NCBI GenBank assembly: GCA_032191485.1 | Contig: JAVDOI010000006.1 | Location: 15,404,740 to 15,468,739 of the forward strand | Length of the DNA stretch: 64,000 nt | Reading direction: 5' to 3' | Origin: Leptoclinus maculatus | Taxonomy: Eukaryota; Chordata; Actinopteri; Perciformes; Stichaeidae | In this document: in pieces, positions 38,260 through 51,703 of the stretch | How positions within the stretch are numbered: the stretch's first letter is position 1 | How the letters are laid out: each line of letters opens with the position of its first letter | Made by a program: the position numbers and the translations under genes | The notes under the pieces: generated by a model | Seen by the model: the letters and a program-made list of their open reading frames with translations, nothing else | What the model was told of the DNA's origin: nothing | Database searches by the model: none

Positions 38260-38610
38260 GTCCTCCGTGTCTTTATACTTTTGCATTGTGCTTTTAATCA
38301 CCCGAACAAGCATTAAATAACAACGATAAGATTTATTTAATTTCCTAATGAGACATTAGGCGACTGAAACAATGAAATGAGGATATAATTATCCCATTTA
38401 AATGATTACCAAAGAGCCTATTAGAAAAGACGTAAAAAAAAAGGTTCAGGTTCCTAAAGGGCAGCGCCACTGTGGTAATCTCTTGATGAAACTTTCAACA
38501 CTACAGTTTTCAATTAGGGATAAACACTGAGCAGCTGAACAATAATCTCACTGCATTTCCAGCTCTGAGATTAGCCTGAAAATGAAAGCCATATGATTTC
38601 AATATGTGTC
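38260..38610. promoter_or_regulatory. Candidate intronic regulatory block
   Basis: About 350 nt without long simple repeats, containing TAATTA (38396-38401), CAATTAG, several ATTTAAAT/TTTAAT words and GATTACC. Composition resembles conserved non-coding elements in vertebrate introns. It lies about 1.6 kb upstream of the 60-nt exon in the transcript. Conservation untested. Confidence 0.3.
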
Positions 38611-40588
38611 AAACAGCTGGAATATTTAATATGTTTTTTTTTATAATATGCAAAGTTCTTTTTGAGGACATGAAAAAAAAGTTGCATTTGTTTGAACAAT
38701 TTTCCCTGTTTTTTTCCTCAACCCTCTGTCATGATCTTTGATCTAGCTACCCTTTCATCCCTTTGGCTCAGTCTTTTTCTCTGCATTTAATCTGTCAGTA
38801 AGAATCTCTACTTTGTCCCTTTAGAAAATCCATTTCTCTCCCCCTGAGTAGCCCACGTGTCTTTTTTTTTCAGTTCTGTTTCTCCAGCTGCTTCTCCCAT
38901 GGTATTTTTCCTCCCTCTCTCCCTGGTAGGGCACCATTTTTCTAGGACCCTATCTCTTCCCTAGCAGCTTAATGCAGTCATGTGTCTTCATGTGTCTTTC
39001 CTTTCACTGTGTTGGCCCAGATGGATGGGCAACACAAACAGCCAATGAATCAGAGTGAGAGATGTGGGAAGGTGGGGGGCAGGGATATATCATCTATGCT
39101 GGTGGCTGGAGCCCAAGCAGCTTAGAAGACTGGATGAGCATAGTGAGATCAGCACAGTACAGCACAGATAAGCTCAGTACAGGCCCACACAACACAGCAA
39201 ATAACACTACAGCACACAGGCACAAAGACACCAGAAGAGTTGACAACATGAGCATGGCACTCTAATGTTATTGCCATTGTAACCTTGACACAAAATGCAT
39301 CATATTGGGCCATTTGTCAGCAAGCCTAAAGGCAAGGTCAAGAACCATAAACATAACTCTGTAATGGATAGGACCATGTGGTGAAGTACCTCCCTGTCTA
39401 CAGCCTTAAACAACACACACTGGAGTCTGTCGTGTACGTAAACACTGTACATGATGCAGGTGATAGTGTAATTGTACAAACAGCTCAACTGCAGGCTGTA
39501 CAGCCCTCATGATGTCGCCGCTGTCCAAGAGCACCGACGGTGAAAAGCTGCGCTCCCTCACTGTGAACTCACAGGGCAAAAAGACAGCAGGGGGGGTGGA
39601 AAGCTCAGCGTGAGGCGATTAGGATCTTTAATATTCATAACTGTTCGGTTTTCTCTGTTCCAGAGGGGAGCAGTTTAATCACTCGAAGTCATGTTATTTC
39701 TAGGGGAATGACAGCACACAAGGGACGGACAGCGTCATGCTGTGGTGAGTGCCAACTCGACACCGGGCCGCCTGATTGCTGCAGCCTGTTAGGCCCCTTC
39801 CACTGAGCATTAACTTAAAGGGCACTCGAAACACACCACACTGTTGTCTGTGTGATCTTTAGGGACACTCCAAAACAGCCCCGCAATGTGTGTGTGTTTG
39901 AGTGAGAGAACACTTGAGAAAACACGACGCGGTCTGTACATGTGATTGCAACCTTAAATCGAGGTACTCAACATGTTCCAAATGACCCCCTCAGCTCGGT
40001 TTCTGGGAACACTCAAGTCACCTTGGGGACGAAAAAGACTGTGAAATGCCTCTGCTGAAGTCACAATGCGGGTGAGGGAAGACCCTTAGGAAATGTAACA
40101 ATGATTGGCTGCTGTGGACATTGACAATCATAATGGTAAGCCACTAAGCTTGATGAAAAAAATATGTCTATATATAGAACAGCTTTCTTAAGGGTCCTTC
40201 CCACATTGTTGAATTTCGATATCCAGACATAGCAACACTAGGAACTACATCTTCACTGTATCTACTGACACATGAAGGATGAGGAAGAAGCATATTTACC
40301 TAGAGACAGTGTAAAGGGCATGATACATCTGTAAGCTACGTTGCTTCCTGGTGTATGACACCATATGAGGTCATATTCATCAAAGACATTGCAAGGAGCA
40401 TTAAAAGTTGAGTGAAAACTGCTGTTTTTAATGGCTACTGACTCATTCATGTTGCACCAAAATGTCACCACTGTGTCATGGCCGTAAGCGCTGCTCAGTG
40501 TGCTGTAGAAGTGCAGAGAGGGGCAGTGTCGTGCAGCAGTTGGTCCATTAGGGGGCAGCAGACTGAGAGTACCAATGAGCCCCACAAC

Positions 40589-40619
40589 CAGCAGCAGCAG
40601 CAGCAGCAGTAGCAGCAGC
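40589..40619. repeat. (CAG)n microsatellite
   Basis: About ten CAG units with one TAG interruption. On the minus strand this reads as a poly-Leu run that mimics a signal peptide, but it has no start codon in that frame. Confidence 0.95.
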
Positions 40620-41462
40620 CAGTGGAGCCTGTCAGAGTGAGAGCAGTCTGCTTTAAGCTCTTCATTCTGTCTTCTTCACTCGGCCGGGATTAAGGCCAAT
40701 CATAGAAATCACTGAGTCAGAACCGTCCCACAATAACAGATGGAGGGACTTTCCACTCCAGAATTTTAAAACATCACAGACAAAGTCACTTTCACTTCGC
40801 CTCGCACCCTCGCCGCTGCAACCGCCGTCCCCCGCCACCACGACCACCTTTCATTCTCTCGGCATCCTTTTATCACTCCTCTTCGCTCGGCTGTTCTATC
40901 CTGCCATCATATGCCGTACTCCATTTCTCTCCATCTGTCTCAGTTTGCCGCTCTCAAACTTTCTCCCTCCTCTAAAGCCATATTAATTCCAACAACACAG
41001 ACACAAACCCAACTTCAAAATGTTTGATTGACTTCACATAGCACAGAACTCGTCATTGATGCAGGCATGAAATGGGAAGAGGCTTGAAAAACCTATGACG
41101 TGTTTTTAGTGCTTGCATTCACACACATCCTTCTAAGCGGCGTAGACGACTTCCCATTTCAAGTTCCAGTAACAAACTACTATCATAAAAACAATAGGCT
41201 CTCTTCTTCAGAGTGGCCAAACAATGTTAAAGTCCGTAATGAGGAGAAATAATGACCCTTAATTCCAGGTCCCTGGTTGGTTTGCTACTGGTAGCAGGGT
41301 ATTGTAGTCCTTATTAGCTAACTCTGACAGGGGATCTGCATGGATGGGTGGGAGACCCTGTCTTTGTTCTGTGATCAAAAGTCCCCCGTGGCAGGCCCGT
41401 TTGCAGTTGCTGTGTGTGTAGTGCTATTGTAGCATGTGCTGAGATAATCCCTGCCTTTGTGT

Positions 41463-41493
41463 CCCCCCCCCCTCCGATAATCTCCCCCCCCCT
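41463..41493. repeat. Paired poly-C runs
   Basis: Two C runs of about 10 and 9 nt, separated by TCCGATAATCT, visible directly. Confidence 0.85.
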
Positions 41494-43028
41494 CAACGGA
41501 AATGTTAACAATTTCTTTTTGCTTTTCCAGAGCAGAGCATTCGAACTCCACTCTGCTGTTTCCACGGAGACCGGATCTGGAAGACGCGAGCTTGTCACCT
41601 ACCCGCGGCAGCAGCAACTCACCAGCTTTATGAAATCAAACACCAGCTTTTTACACACCACACAGGCCCACAGAAACACAAATGTTTCCACAGTAGATTG
41701 CCAGCATTGTGCTAAAGCGTGTGGTGTTCAATCGGACTAGAAAAGCGTCCGTCTTTACTGTGGAACAATACAGTAGCTCTCTGCAGCAGCTAAACTCCAT
41801 CATTATCGGTCTTCAGAGCTACACTGAAAATAATCCACCTTCATCATAAACTCTTGTGTACTAATCAGCCTACTTTTGACTTTATAAAATGGATATAATC
41901 AAAATACGATTATGTTAGAAGCAATGTCACGGGAGCAAATGAGCTAATCTAATATATACTGCTGAAGTATCTCCATAAAAACAATATTAATTTTCATCTA
42001 ATTGGGGCACTTTTTGTTTCATTTGATAAAACAATACGCATTTACTCATTAAACCACAGAGTCTTTGAAGCTAAGTAGCAGACTCATCATCACAGAACAG
42101 GGCCAAAGACCATTTTAATTCAATGGAGCAACTACCACTGTAGATTCAATTAAACCTCATTTGGGAGGAATGCTGCAAACAGCTTTAACAAATCATTTAC
42201 TTTACATATGCCCAGGTCACAATGCACATATCCAGCACACATTTAAAAGACAGAAAAGGGTCAAACAAGGTCAGTGCAGGATCGTCGTAGTGAGTCAACG
42301 CCACAAAGACATGCAGCCCGGACATCTCGCAAGTAGCAAACTGCCCTACATGCAGGGGCCAGCAGGGGGCTCAGGGTGAGCATGCAGGCAGGGGCCAGGA
42401 TCAGCTCAGTGACATGTGGGTGTCTGGCTGGTTGGGCTCACTGTCCATTGTTTGACAGATAGTCACAGACATGCCCAAACTGCTGCCCGGCCTTTCCTGC
42501 TGTCACTGGTATCAGTCAGACTACAGAGACAGAGTGAGAGGGGAAGGGAGCCTAAAGGCGCCATTTACAAAAAAAAAAAATAAGATTCAGACGTCTTGTT
42601 TCTCTAGCAGCTCATTAGGCATCGACCTTGCAGGTGACTGAGAAGGAGAAAATTGCATACCCATTGTTTGGAACAAGTGATAGTCAAGAGAAGCCAAGTG
42701 ACATTCTACTAGAAAGAAACGGAGCACATGACTGTTCTTTTAGTTGGTACATCAGTTAAAAGGTGCGTGCGATTGCTTGGATGACCTGCTTGTTTCGGCC
42801 GTCTTCTCAGCAGGCTAAGTGGGGAGGAGCAGAGCGAAACGGCATCAAGATGCAGGACAAATGTCTCCTTGATCAGAGGTGAGAGTGATATATACACGCA
42901 CTCTGCGATACAAACGCAACAGAACGACACTGAGAGCTGATGCGTATGCTCTTAGCCACAACAATCTGTTATTTGTGTTACATCTTGACAAAAACTGTAG
43001 TTATGCCAAAGCACACACATTATGTAAA

Positions 43029-43049
43029 ACACACACACACACACACACA
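43029..43049. repeat. (CA)n microsatellite, short
   Basis: CA run of about 20 nt visible directly. Confidence 0.92.
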
Positions 43050-43129
43050 TACGGCATTAACAGGAAAACAATGGCAGCGGCTGAAACTCCTCAGCATCTC
43101 GTTTGTAAGACAACCGTGTCTGTCACAGC

Positions 43130-43132
<3 letters not shown>

Positions 43133-43201
<69 letters not shown>
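43133..43201. repeat. (TG)n microsatellite
   Basis: Pure TG run of about 69 nt on the plus strand, only 85 nt from the short CA run at 43029. Confidence 0.97.
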
Positions 43202-43203
<2 letters not shown>

Positions 43204-43664
43204 AATGCATATGCACAAACACATTAAGACACACTGTCAATCATGACTGGTCACATTTTACACCCACACATACTTCATTCCACACACTGTACACTTGCAA
43301 TCAGCCCTCACTAATCAACAAGCAATCAATTATACACACATTTGTATTCTCTGTGCCCTTTCCTTTGACAGGCTCAAACTGGATGCAAATACAGTTGGAG
43401 AGGGTCAGACGAGTTTTGTTGAGACAAATGAGAAAATGTAAGGATTTTTGGGGGGTAGTGGGGGGGGGGGATTTTACTGAGCATTATCATATCTGAAATA
43501 CAAAAAAAAGAAAGTTCTTTAAATAATGTGTGATCAGTAATTTTGTAAGGACAGCCGTCCTATTTTATATAGTTGTCTGCAATGGAGGGCAGAAATGGCC
43601 GGACTGATTCGGAGATCACAAGGACGAAAAGCAGGCGGTTGGAAAGAGAGCGATAAAACACCAT

Positions 43665-43680
43665 TTTTTTTTTTTTTTTT
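43665..43680. repeat. Poly-T run
   Basis: A T run of about 17 nt, visible directly, inside otherwise mixed sequence. Confidence 0.85.
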
Positions 43681-46600
43681 ACACAAACCAATATTATCTC
43701 AGTCCATCAGTTTAGCACTCTTCCTTTCACCTCACCACAGCACAGTCTGCTCTTCAAGGGCAAACAGTTTATTTTTGCTGTCCATTTGTTTGCCCTTTAC
43801 TTCAATCATCCTCCCTCTTACTTTAGATTGCTGAATAATGAAAGGAGTTACGCATTCATGGCTTATAGGAGGGTTATTATTCAACTAAAAGGTCATGATG
43901 TGTTACCAAACAGATATTTTGTGAAGTCTTGCAGATTTACCTCACTCCCTCCCCTCCTCCTTTTCCGCTACAAAGAAAAAGTGTATGGTATTTGACAAAA
44001 GCCTTGTCAAAGTGCCAGAGAGTCCAGTGACAGCAGCTGGTGTTTGACAAAGTGTATCATTGACAGTGTGTGGCCAGGCAATTGTTTGGGATTTACACAC
44101 ACACATGTGCACACATGAGTACACACCTTCAGTCATATTCATCCATGGACACACACACTTGCGCACACACACCGTAAAGTATTACAGCAGATATAAAAGG
44201 AGGAAAAAACGTGCAGACACGGCCGTCTCTCAAAGCAATTACAGCAGATTGAAACCAAATTAAATTTGAAGCCTGGAGCAACACCAGCTACTGAACGTCT
44301 CTGACAGATATGACAGGGGAGGGAAGGGAGTGCTGCGGGCCCAAAGAGTGGAGGGGATGTTGGAGAGAGCGGCAGGTGTGGGTCACAGAGGAAGAGAGAG
44401 CTACTTGGATAGGATAGGAAATGCAGACAGAAAGTAGGGCAGATAGCTGGCCCCATACAGAGAACATCAGGAGGCATCTCCGCCAGGATTTTAAGGACCA
44501 TGCAGATGATTTTTGCATGTTTTAGCCTATTAACTGCAAACTTTGTATTCTATAGGTTACTGGCAACTGATTTCAAAGGCGTACCATATGTTTTTGGATT
44601 GATTTCCTAGCTTCAGGGCAGCGATGGTTTACATTCATTTCAATACGGAGTGAACTTTGAGAGCCTTTAAAGTTGCTTGATATTGGTAATCCATCACGGT
44701 AAATGTTTTGTCACCTTTATCATAATGCTCTGACATCTACGGCTGGAGAGCCGGCTGCTGAACAGCAACCGCTTAAATGCAACAAATGACCAAATTCACA
44801 CAATCTCTTTTGTTGACATCCATGTTTGCCTATATTGTTTGTGTTGTAGCTCCTGAATGCCATGCTTTTTCTGCAGCAGTGATAAAAAGAAAAATAATGA
44901 TAATAAAACAAATTGCAAATTGTACAATATGCACAATTAATGTAGGTTGATTTTCATACTCTATTAATGAATTACAAATCCTTGGCTGAAAATCAATCTG
45001 AACCATCGGGTATACTTTGGGAAATTGTGAGGAACAATGCAAATGCCTAGTAATACCTGGTTATTGCATATAGTAAAAATACAATGCTTTATCCATGCAA
45101 ATTACAGTAAATATAGCATATCTTATACAAGAGTTACACAAATAAAATGAATCACTGAGGAAATTATAAAACATGAATAAAAACAGCAACACGGCATCCA
45201 ATAAAATGACATTTTTACACTGGAAAATGATACCATGTGAGTAGCAATATACTATAATCTGTAGACCATTTAGCAATCGCAAACATGTGCCTGTTACAGG
45301 CATACAGATTAGCTCACTTTCCAGTTCTCCAAGAGATATAATTTTTCCATTTTCATTATTCTCGTCCAAGAAATGACAGGATTAGTTGTGGCGGCTTTTA
45401 AACATCTGATGCTATCTTCCTCTCCTGGGTGAACAATTAATCCCTCTCATTTCCCTTCTTCTCATCATCCTCTCTCTCCCCATCCAGGCTTCATCTTGCC
45501 TCCATTTCACTGTTCCTCTCTTCTTCTCTCCCCCTTCACAATGTCTATCTCTCCCAGAGGAGATCTTTTTTTACCAGAGAGAAATGGAGCTAAGTGCCCT
45601 GGCATTTAAATACCCACATTCTCTGTGTACTGTGGAGATATATGAAAACACACAGTGATGGGGTTTCTGTAATCACTTGTCACTGGTCTTACAGTATGTT
45701 CACACACTTACAATTCAACACTTCATCGGCGCTTTAGCTGCTTTTAAAATTCTTGTGTATGTTGTTCCTGAAATGTAGGATGCACTTTATCTTCCAGATC
45801 CAGAAAAAAAAGATCATGTTTAGATCTGTCGTATTTGTAAATCCAATTAACATTCAATATCCATTAGCAAAAACAATATTAGATGGATCTATAATTGCAG
45901 ATACAGTAGGATGACATTTCAAATGTCAATATGTCTTCCGACTAACAAATGAAGCCATTGTTTTCACTGTGTGGTATAGGACCAGCTTGCTAGCAGGTTT
46001 CATATGTTAATGCAAACAACATCTGGCTAACAATGTAAATGTTTAATCACTCTGCTGTGGCTCGTCCTCATCGAGTCTATACTCCTTGGTCACTGAGGGA
46101 AGATTCTCTGAATATCTAACAAGGGCTTTGATGCTCAGCATTCACATGTGCTGAAAGCGGTGGTACAATAATGTAGGATCTCCAATTAATAAAAAAAGAT
46201 CCACTCCCAAATACAAAAGGGGATAGCTGTGAAAAAAATGACGAAACGTGTAAAGGTTTGTTAGACAAATAATAATCTCAATCCAAGTTACTGCATGCAA
46301 AAGTATTATATTATTTTATTATTATAAGTCAATCCATTATTTTTTATTTTCTCCCTCCCAGTCCTGTCTAAGAAATGAATCCCACAGCTTTCTTTTCATG
46401 TCTGTCAGATGTGGATTGAGCATGCTCTATTTTCTGAGCTGATAATTCACTAGTGACTGATAGTACCATATATGATGTTATATTTTATTAGTGAAATATC
46501 ATCTGGAGTTCAAAGAACCATCCAAAAACCATCTGCACTCAATAATAATACTCTCAATGTTTGTTACAACCGCAGATTGTATAAACATTATTGCCACATA

Positions 46601-47398
46601 TTGAGGACGAGTTTGAAAGAGGTTGTTGGTTTTGGACGTGTTAAGTCTTACTTTGACACATTGGTGACTAGCTTGCTAGCTAACGAGGTAAAACATGTAA
46701 AGAGGACGTATTTATGGCGGTTGAAGAGCATATTTAAGAGAAGCTATCTTTCCCACCCGGCTTCCAGTTGCATTAAGGACTTCATGTTTCCACCCATTTC
46801 AATGCACATTTACGTACAAAAAGAGCTTGAGAAAATGAATATTATTCAAATACACAATGCAGTACTCACTGTTATATGCCAAAACTAATAAGAATGATCA
46901 ATAAGTGAAGTGTAGCGATTGGGTCGAAGATACATATGGAGTAACTGCAATCATGTTCGAATCGATCTAGGAACATTTTCCATCACGTCATCCCTCATTC
47001 TACGCCCCATGTTGGCTGACAAAAATGCTAAATGATGCATGAAGACAGAGGAGACAAATCCATTCAATAAATTGACATTCACGCATGCTAAGGTGAGAAA
47101 CATGAAATGCCACTTCCCGCTCGTTTATCTATCATGTCTAATCTTTTTACAACCTCTTGAAAATGGTCACATATTCTCTCCTTACAAATTTGCTTAAAAC
47201 ATGTGCAACATTTGATTGGACACATAATTACTGCTCAAATAGCTTAATCACATCAACTTAATAATGAAATGGATGTGTTCACCTGTCCTTGGACGAATGA
47301 AATAAGGTGCAGACTGTTCTTTTAACTATCCTGGAGTTCCTTTCTATGACAGGTCGCTTTTGTCATTCTATGCAATTGGAATTTAAAGGAAACGCTCC

Positions 47399-47422
47399 AT
47401 TGTACTGTATATTGTACTGTAT
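47399..47422. repeat. 12-bp perfect tandem duplication
   Basis: TTGTACTGTATA occurs twice in direct succession. Confidence 0.92.
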
Positions 47423-47756
47423 ATCCCTCGGACAAGTTTCAATCACCAGAAACCCGGTGTTAAAGGTAACTGTATCATCATACATAAACCCACTGACACA
47501 ATAAAGTGATCTTTTAGAAATCTTAAAGGAATCGTAATTTCGATAATTGTATATGGGAAGAGAGAAGAATTGGACTTATTTATGCTGACCATGAGAATAA
47601 AGCAGTGCTCGGGATAAACGAACGAGACGACAAGAGGTAGAGCCCAGAGCGTACGAGGCCGTTCCCAAGTCTAATCAGCCTAACAAAACACAGTCGAGAC
47701 GTCTTAGACTCAATTTTAAACTTATGCGCACATGTAAAGACTCAGAAGCACACACC

Positions 47757-47777
47757 ACACACACACACACACACACA
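47757..47777. repeat. (CA)n microsatellite, short
   Basis: CA run of about 21 nt visible directly. Confidence 0.92.
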
Positions 47778-49868
47778 TATGGCAGTCACCCAGAACAAAG
47801 ATGCATAAAAGCCATCCAAATACATCTATTTTTTAAAGAACCCAGGCACTCAGCTTTGTTGAAGGGCAGGGAATGAAAATGCCTTATTTAAATCTGCCTG
47901 CTGTTGTATTCAGTATCATTATAGACTAACATTGGTCAAAGATGATACTGTGCAGCACATTCTGTGTGTATGAAGTCTATTTACTCAACGGCATTTTCCG
48001 TTTCTCATTACCTGAGTGGTAAACATTGTGTGCCTTTTATCTCACCTATAACTTGCTAAACATATCTCCTGTTTGGGAAACAACAGGCTCGCACAAAGAC
48101 AGATACATAATATAAAAGGCCAATGCGGAATATGTAAAATTACTGAAAAGCCCTTGTGGGGAGAGAAAGAAATGGTGAAAGATAAAAGGAGGGAAAGTAG
48201 GTAAATTTAAGAAGATGAAGAAAGCAAAAGTGTGACGGAGGGAGAGAGAGAGGAGGGAGAGAGAGAGAGAAGGAGGGATCTAGGTAGCACTGAAGCAGTC
48301 TAACCTTGACAGAGAGCATCTTCTGACAAGCATCTGCCTCCTGTAATAATTTAGAAATAATCTCCATCCACAAAGGCCCAGCAGTCTGGCAGAGCAAATG
48401 CTCTGTGCCTGATCGATCACTCCGATTCAGCCAGCTGCCGGTCTCTGTGTGCACAGGACCAACATCGATCTCAGGCCTTACCCCACCCCTCCCTCTCTCT
48501 CCACACAGAGTAGGGTGATAACGTGAGGAAGAGAATGAAAAGGTGAGACTAGAGATGAGGGTAGTGATGTCAAACTGAGAATAACTAAAAGGGATATAGA
48601 AGAGAGATTCAAATGATTTCAGGAATAGTGCAAAATAATTTTTTTTATAAAAAAACAGTAGATTAAACTCCACAAACTACAGTACAAACTGAATTTAGGC
48701 TAATATGCTGCTCATCATGGTGCTCTGCTTTACGGAAAATATTCACCTGCAACAGACGGTCCTTTTGCTGAGAGTTTTTGGATGTGCCGTAGACGGCCAC
48801 CCAGCTTCTGACAAGAGGAATACACACCAGCACACACAGGCACGTCCCATCAACACATCCAATTACCTCTCAGAGTTGTGACAGCATTAACTGCCACTGT
48901 GCATTTGGCCCCTAGCAATTAATTGACTTTTAAATAGTCTGCCATTAGCACCAATTTAAAAGAGTAGATGTACTCCTCCGCCTTCACTTAGCATAGTTTG
49001 CCGTGGCTGCCCTTAAGAAGCAGCTCCACTGATTCATCTGTGATGGTAGTGCAGCCAGTCAGGGTTCAAAACAAGAGAGAAGGACAAATGAGCAATTTAC
49101 ATTGAAACACAGTGTGTGTGTTTCAATGTTTCAAGTTTTGTCTGATGTAATGGGACAGCAAGGAATTTATTTGTAATGAAGATGCAAGAAATCTTACAGG
49201 GTTTTCGGCCAGTTCAGTCGTTAGGCCCGGTGGCCAAGTGTCTTTTTTTTTGGCGGGGTGCCGAGCAAAAGTTGGAGGAGCATCTTGTCATTAAAATGAG
49301 AATAGCTGGTCCACCTTGAAGGTCAGTCTTAAGTGAGCTCGGGATGGAGATTTTGCTAACTTGGGGGCTAATCCCCTTCACTTTAATAAGCAGGCGGCAA
49401 GCAAGACAGGAACTCGGCTTGGGTCTTGAGGAGTTGTAGTATTTTTCACCTACAGCTAAATTGTAATATAACTGTCAACTTTATATCCACTATTACACAA
49501 GCTCTCTCTATATCTCTTTCCCTTTCAACCGCACACACGCTAACGTCACACACTCTGCCTATACACTGAGTCATTCCTTTAAGGAGTTTGCTACTTGTAT
49601 AACACAGAGAAGGACTCCAGGCAGGAAACAATCTCTATTTATTTTTTTGTCATATATTCATATTCTTCTAAAAAGATGCTAGAATTTAATATCATTCAAC
49701 AAAAAGGAAGTATAGGACTGTGCTTTTTGTGGTATGGATGAATATATATTTATCATTTTGTATTGACGAAAAAACTGATTTGAATTGCCATTAGTGTAAA
49801 ACCACAATGAACATCTTTCCTGTACATAATTAAAATCCCATTCATTTGGAAAGCCCAATATAAAGTTT

Positions 49869-50367
49869 CATAACACTGTATATACAGATGGACAACGCTA
49901 CCTCACTCCCCCCCCACTGTACAGAAGTGAAGCCAAAATAGCCCTGATACAGGAGCTGGCATCTTGCTCTATTCACGTCATTTGGAGCCAGAGCCGCGGT
50001 ATCAAGGTGCTGCCCGATACACCTGCCAACCAATCACGAGACAAGCGTGGCCACATTTTGTTAGCGAGAGAAAATCACAGATGTCAATCATAACGTCTCA
50101 CATACTTTTTATAGCATCAAATAACTAATTGAAACCAAACTTGAAAGACTTTAAAATGAACACTTGTAAATATCTGTGTGATAAGAACTACCTAGTTTGA
50201 CAAAAAAACTAATTTATTTGACGCGTACTTTGATTTTTTTTGTTTGGCTCATGTCAGGGGACAGGGTTAATGACCTTTATTGCAGCCGGCCACCAGGGAG
50301 CTATCAAGGTGTTTTGGCTTCACTTTTGGGCAGCTGTCACGTCGTCCATCTTTTAATACAGTCTATG
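49869..50367. mobile_element. Non-autonomous TIR element of a family widespread in teleosts
   Basis: The left end (CATAACACTGTATATACAG then ATGGACAACG) is an imperfect inverted copy of the right end (CGTCGTCCATCT then TTTAATACAGTCTATG). Internal words are ones I recognise from a dispersed teleost repeat: AAGTGAAGCCAAAATA, CAGAGCCGCGGTATCAAG, CCAACCAATCACGAG, CATGTCAGGGGACAGGG, CGGCCACCAGGGAGC and TTTTGGCTTCACTTTTG. At about 499 bp with no coding capacity and inverted ends it fits a MITE-like element. No convincing target-site duplication was seen. Family recognition is from memory. Confidence 0.75.
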
Positions 50368-50695
50368 ATAGTGTACAGTATTCAGTATTATAAACTGTAC
50401 AGTATGAGAAGGGGGGTGGGGGTGGTAGGTCAAATGGTAGAGGCTTATTGTGATAAGCTGAACCTGAGCTTGTAAGTTGGTAATCAATGATGGGGATTAA
50501 TGAGTATCAAAGGGAAGAAAAGGAGTCTGGTTGCTTTTATCTGAGGTTGCAAAGATTAGAGGAGCAAAGGACACACATGAAAAAGAGAGAGACATGAGGG
50601 GAGGGAGAGAGAGTAAAAGAGGGGGACAGAGTGAGATAATTATTATCGTAGTGGTGGTTTTCCAAGGTCAATATTTGAGATTCTCCTGAACCGTC

Positions 50696-50729
50696 TCCTC
50701 CCTCCCTTCCCTCCCTCCCTCCCTCCAGT
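50696..50729. repeat. (CCCT)n simple repeat
   Basis: About eight CCTC/CCCT units with small variations, visible directly. Confidence 0.88.
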
Positions 50730-51344
50730 ACTTCCTGTCTCCACCGCTGCCTCTAGGCAAACTCCTATCTTCCCCTACTTTCTCCTCCCGTCGCAACACC
50801 TTTTTCCTGTCACTCATTCGGCAGAGGAAGGCAGCGTCCCATTCCCCTGGTCACTGCCTCAAATGAGCCAAAGCTATAGCCGACAGCTGCCGTATATAGC
50901 TTTTCAAACACAGGATGAATTAAATGGGCAATAAACAAACAAACAGGCCTTCTGTCCGTGTAGTTTGGGGAGCCACCTGTCAGTCAGCGGAAAAAACAAG
51001 TTAACTGTGCATCAAACCACATCTCCAAGCCCCGGTATGAAAATACACTTGCCAATCATGAAAAGCGTTAGGTCATTATATTATGACAGGCTGTCAAAGC
51101 TCAAGACAGTGGGGTAGAAAACAAGGATGAGGAGGAGGAAGAGGAGGAAGGCAATGGGCTGCAAAAGGAGAGGCAGATGTAACAGAGTTTGATAGAGTAA
51201 ACACAAAACTCCTCCTGAAGACTTGAGTACACAAGATAATTTAGACTTTTAACTTCACTAAAAACAAACAACGATTAACACGCGAGGTTCCAAAAGGTTT
51301 CAACTTTTGTTAATTCGGGGATTCGACTGGATGTGTGCGATGTA

Positions 51345-51530
51345 CAGTTGCGATAAATGATTGGTCTAATCCAGTTAACAATTTTGATTTGATTAATTGT
51401 TTAAGTCATTGTTTATCAGGGAAAAATGCCAAACATTACCTGGAACCAGCTTCTCCAATGTGAGGATCTGCTGCTTTTCTATGTTTTCTATTATTGTGAA
51501 CAAAACATCTGGGTTTAAGACTTAATGAAT
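51345..51530 (+). repeat. Decayed copy of a common teleost dispersed repeat
   Basis: The series AACAATTTTGATTTGATTAAT, AAAATGCCAAACATTACCTGG, CCAGCTTCTCCAATGTGAGG and ATCTGCTGCTTTTCTATG follows the order of a repeat I recognise as frequent in teleost introns. It is diverged and its exact ends are uncertain. Confidence 0.7.
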
Positions 51531-51680
51531 TATTATATGCTCTAAAATGTTTGTGTCTAAACCTCAAACATGCATTTAAAAGCTGGTAAACGTCACAAGA
51601 AAGACTTTGAAAGTCACCGAATAGTCCTGACCCTAATGTGTGGGAGAAAGGGTTGCAGATGGGAACCCTGACTTTCGCGC

Positions 51681-51703
51681 ACACACACACACACACACAC
51701 ACA
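51681..51703. repeat. (CA)n microsatellite, short
   Basis: CA run of about 23 nt visible directly; it breaks a 230-codon minus-strand open frame that is not a gene. Confidence 0.92.

Noticed and set aside
40500..40660. Poly-Leu run on the minus strand resembling a signal peptide for a first exon
   Set aside because: It comes from a CAG/CTG repeat, its frame has an upstream stop and no start codon before the Leu run, and what follows does not match the alpha-2/delta N terminus.
41520..41740. Plus-strand frame after a ttttccag acceptor-like site
   Set aside because: No recognisable domain, no good donor and no homologous neighbour exon.
46930..46970. Possible tRNA B-box-like sequence (GTTCGAATCGA)
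   Set aside because: No matching A box, acceptor stem or cloverleaf could be drawn. No tRNA was found elsewhere.
48296..48345. Minus-strand exon-like stretch with an acceptor (attacag), EADACQKMLSVK and a gttaga donor
   Set aside because: It does not match the expected alpha-2/delta-2 exon sequence, the donor is weak and the stretch is only 36 nt. Likely chance.
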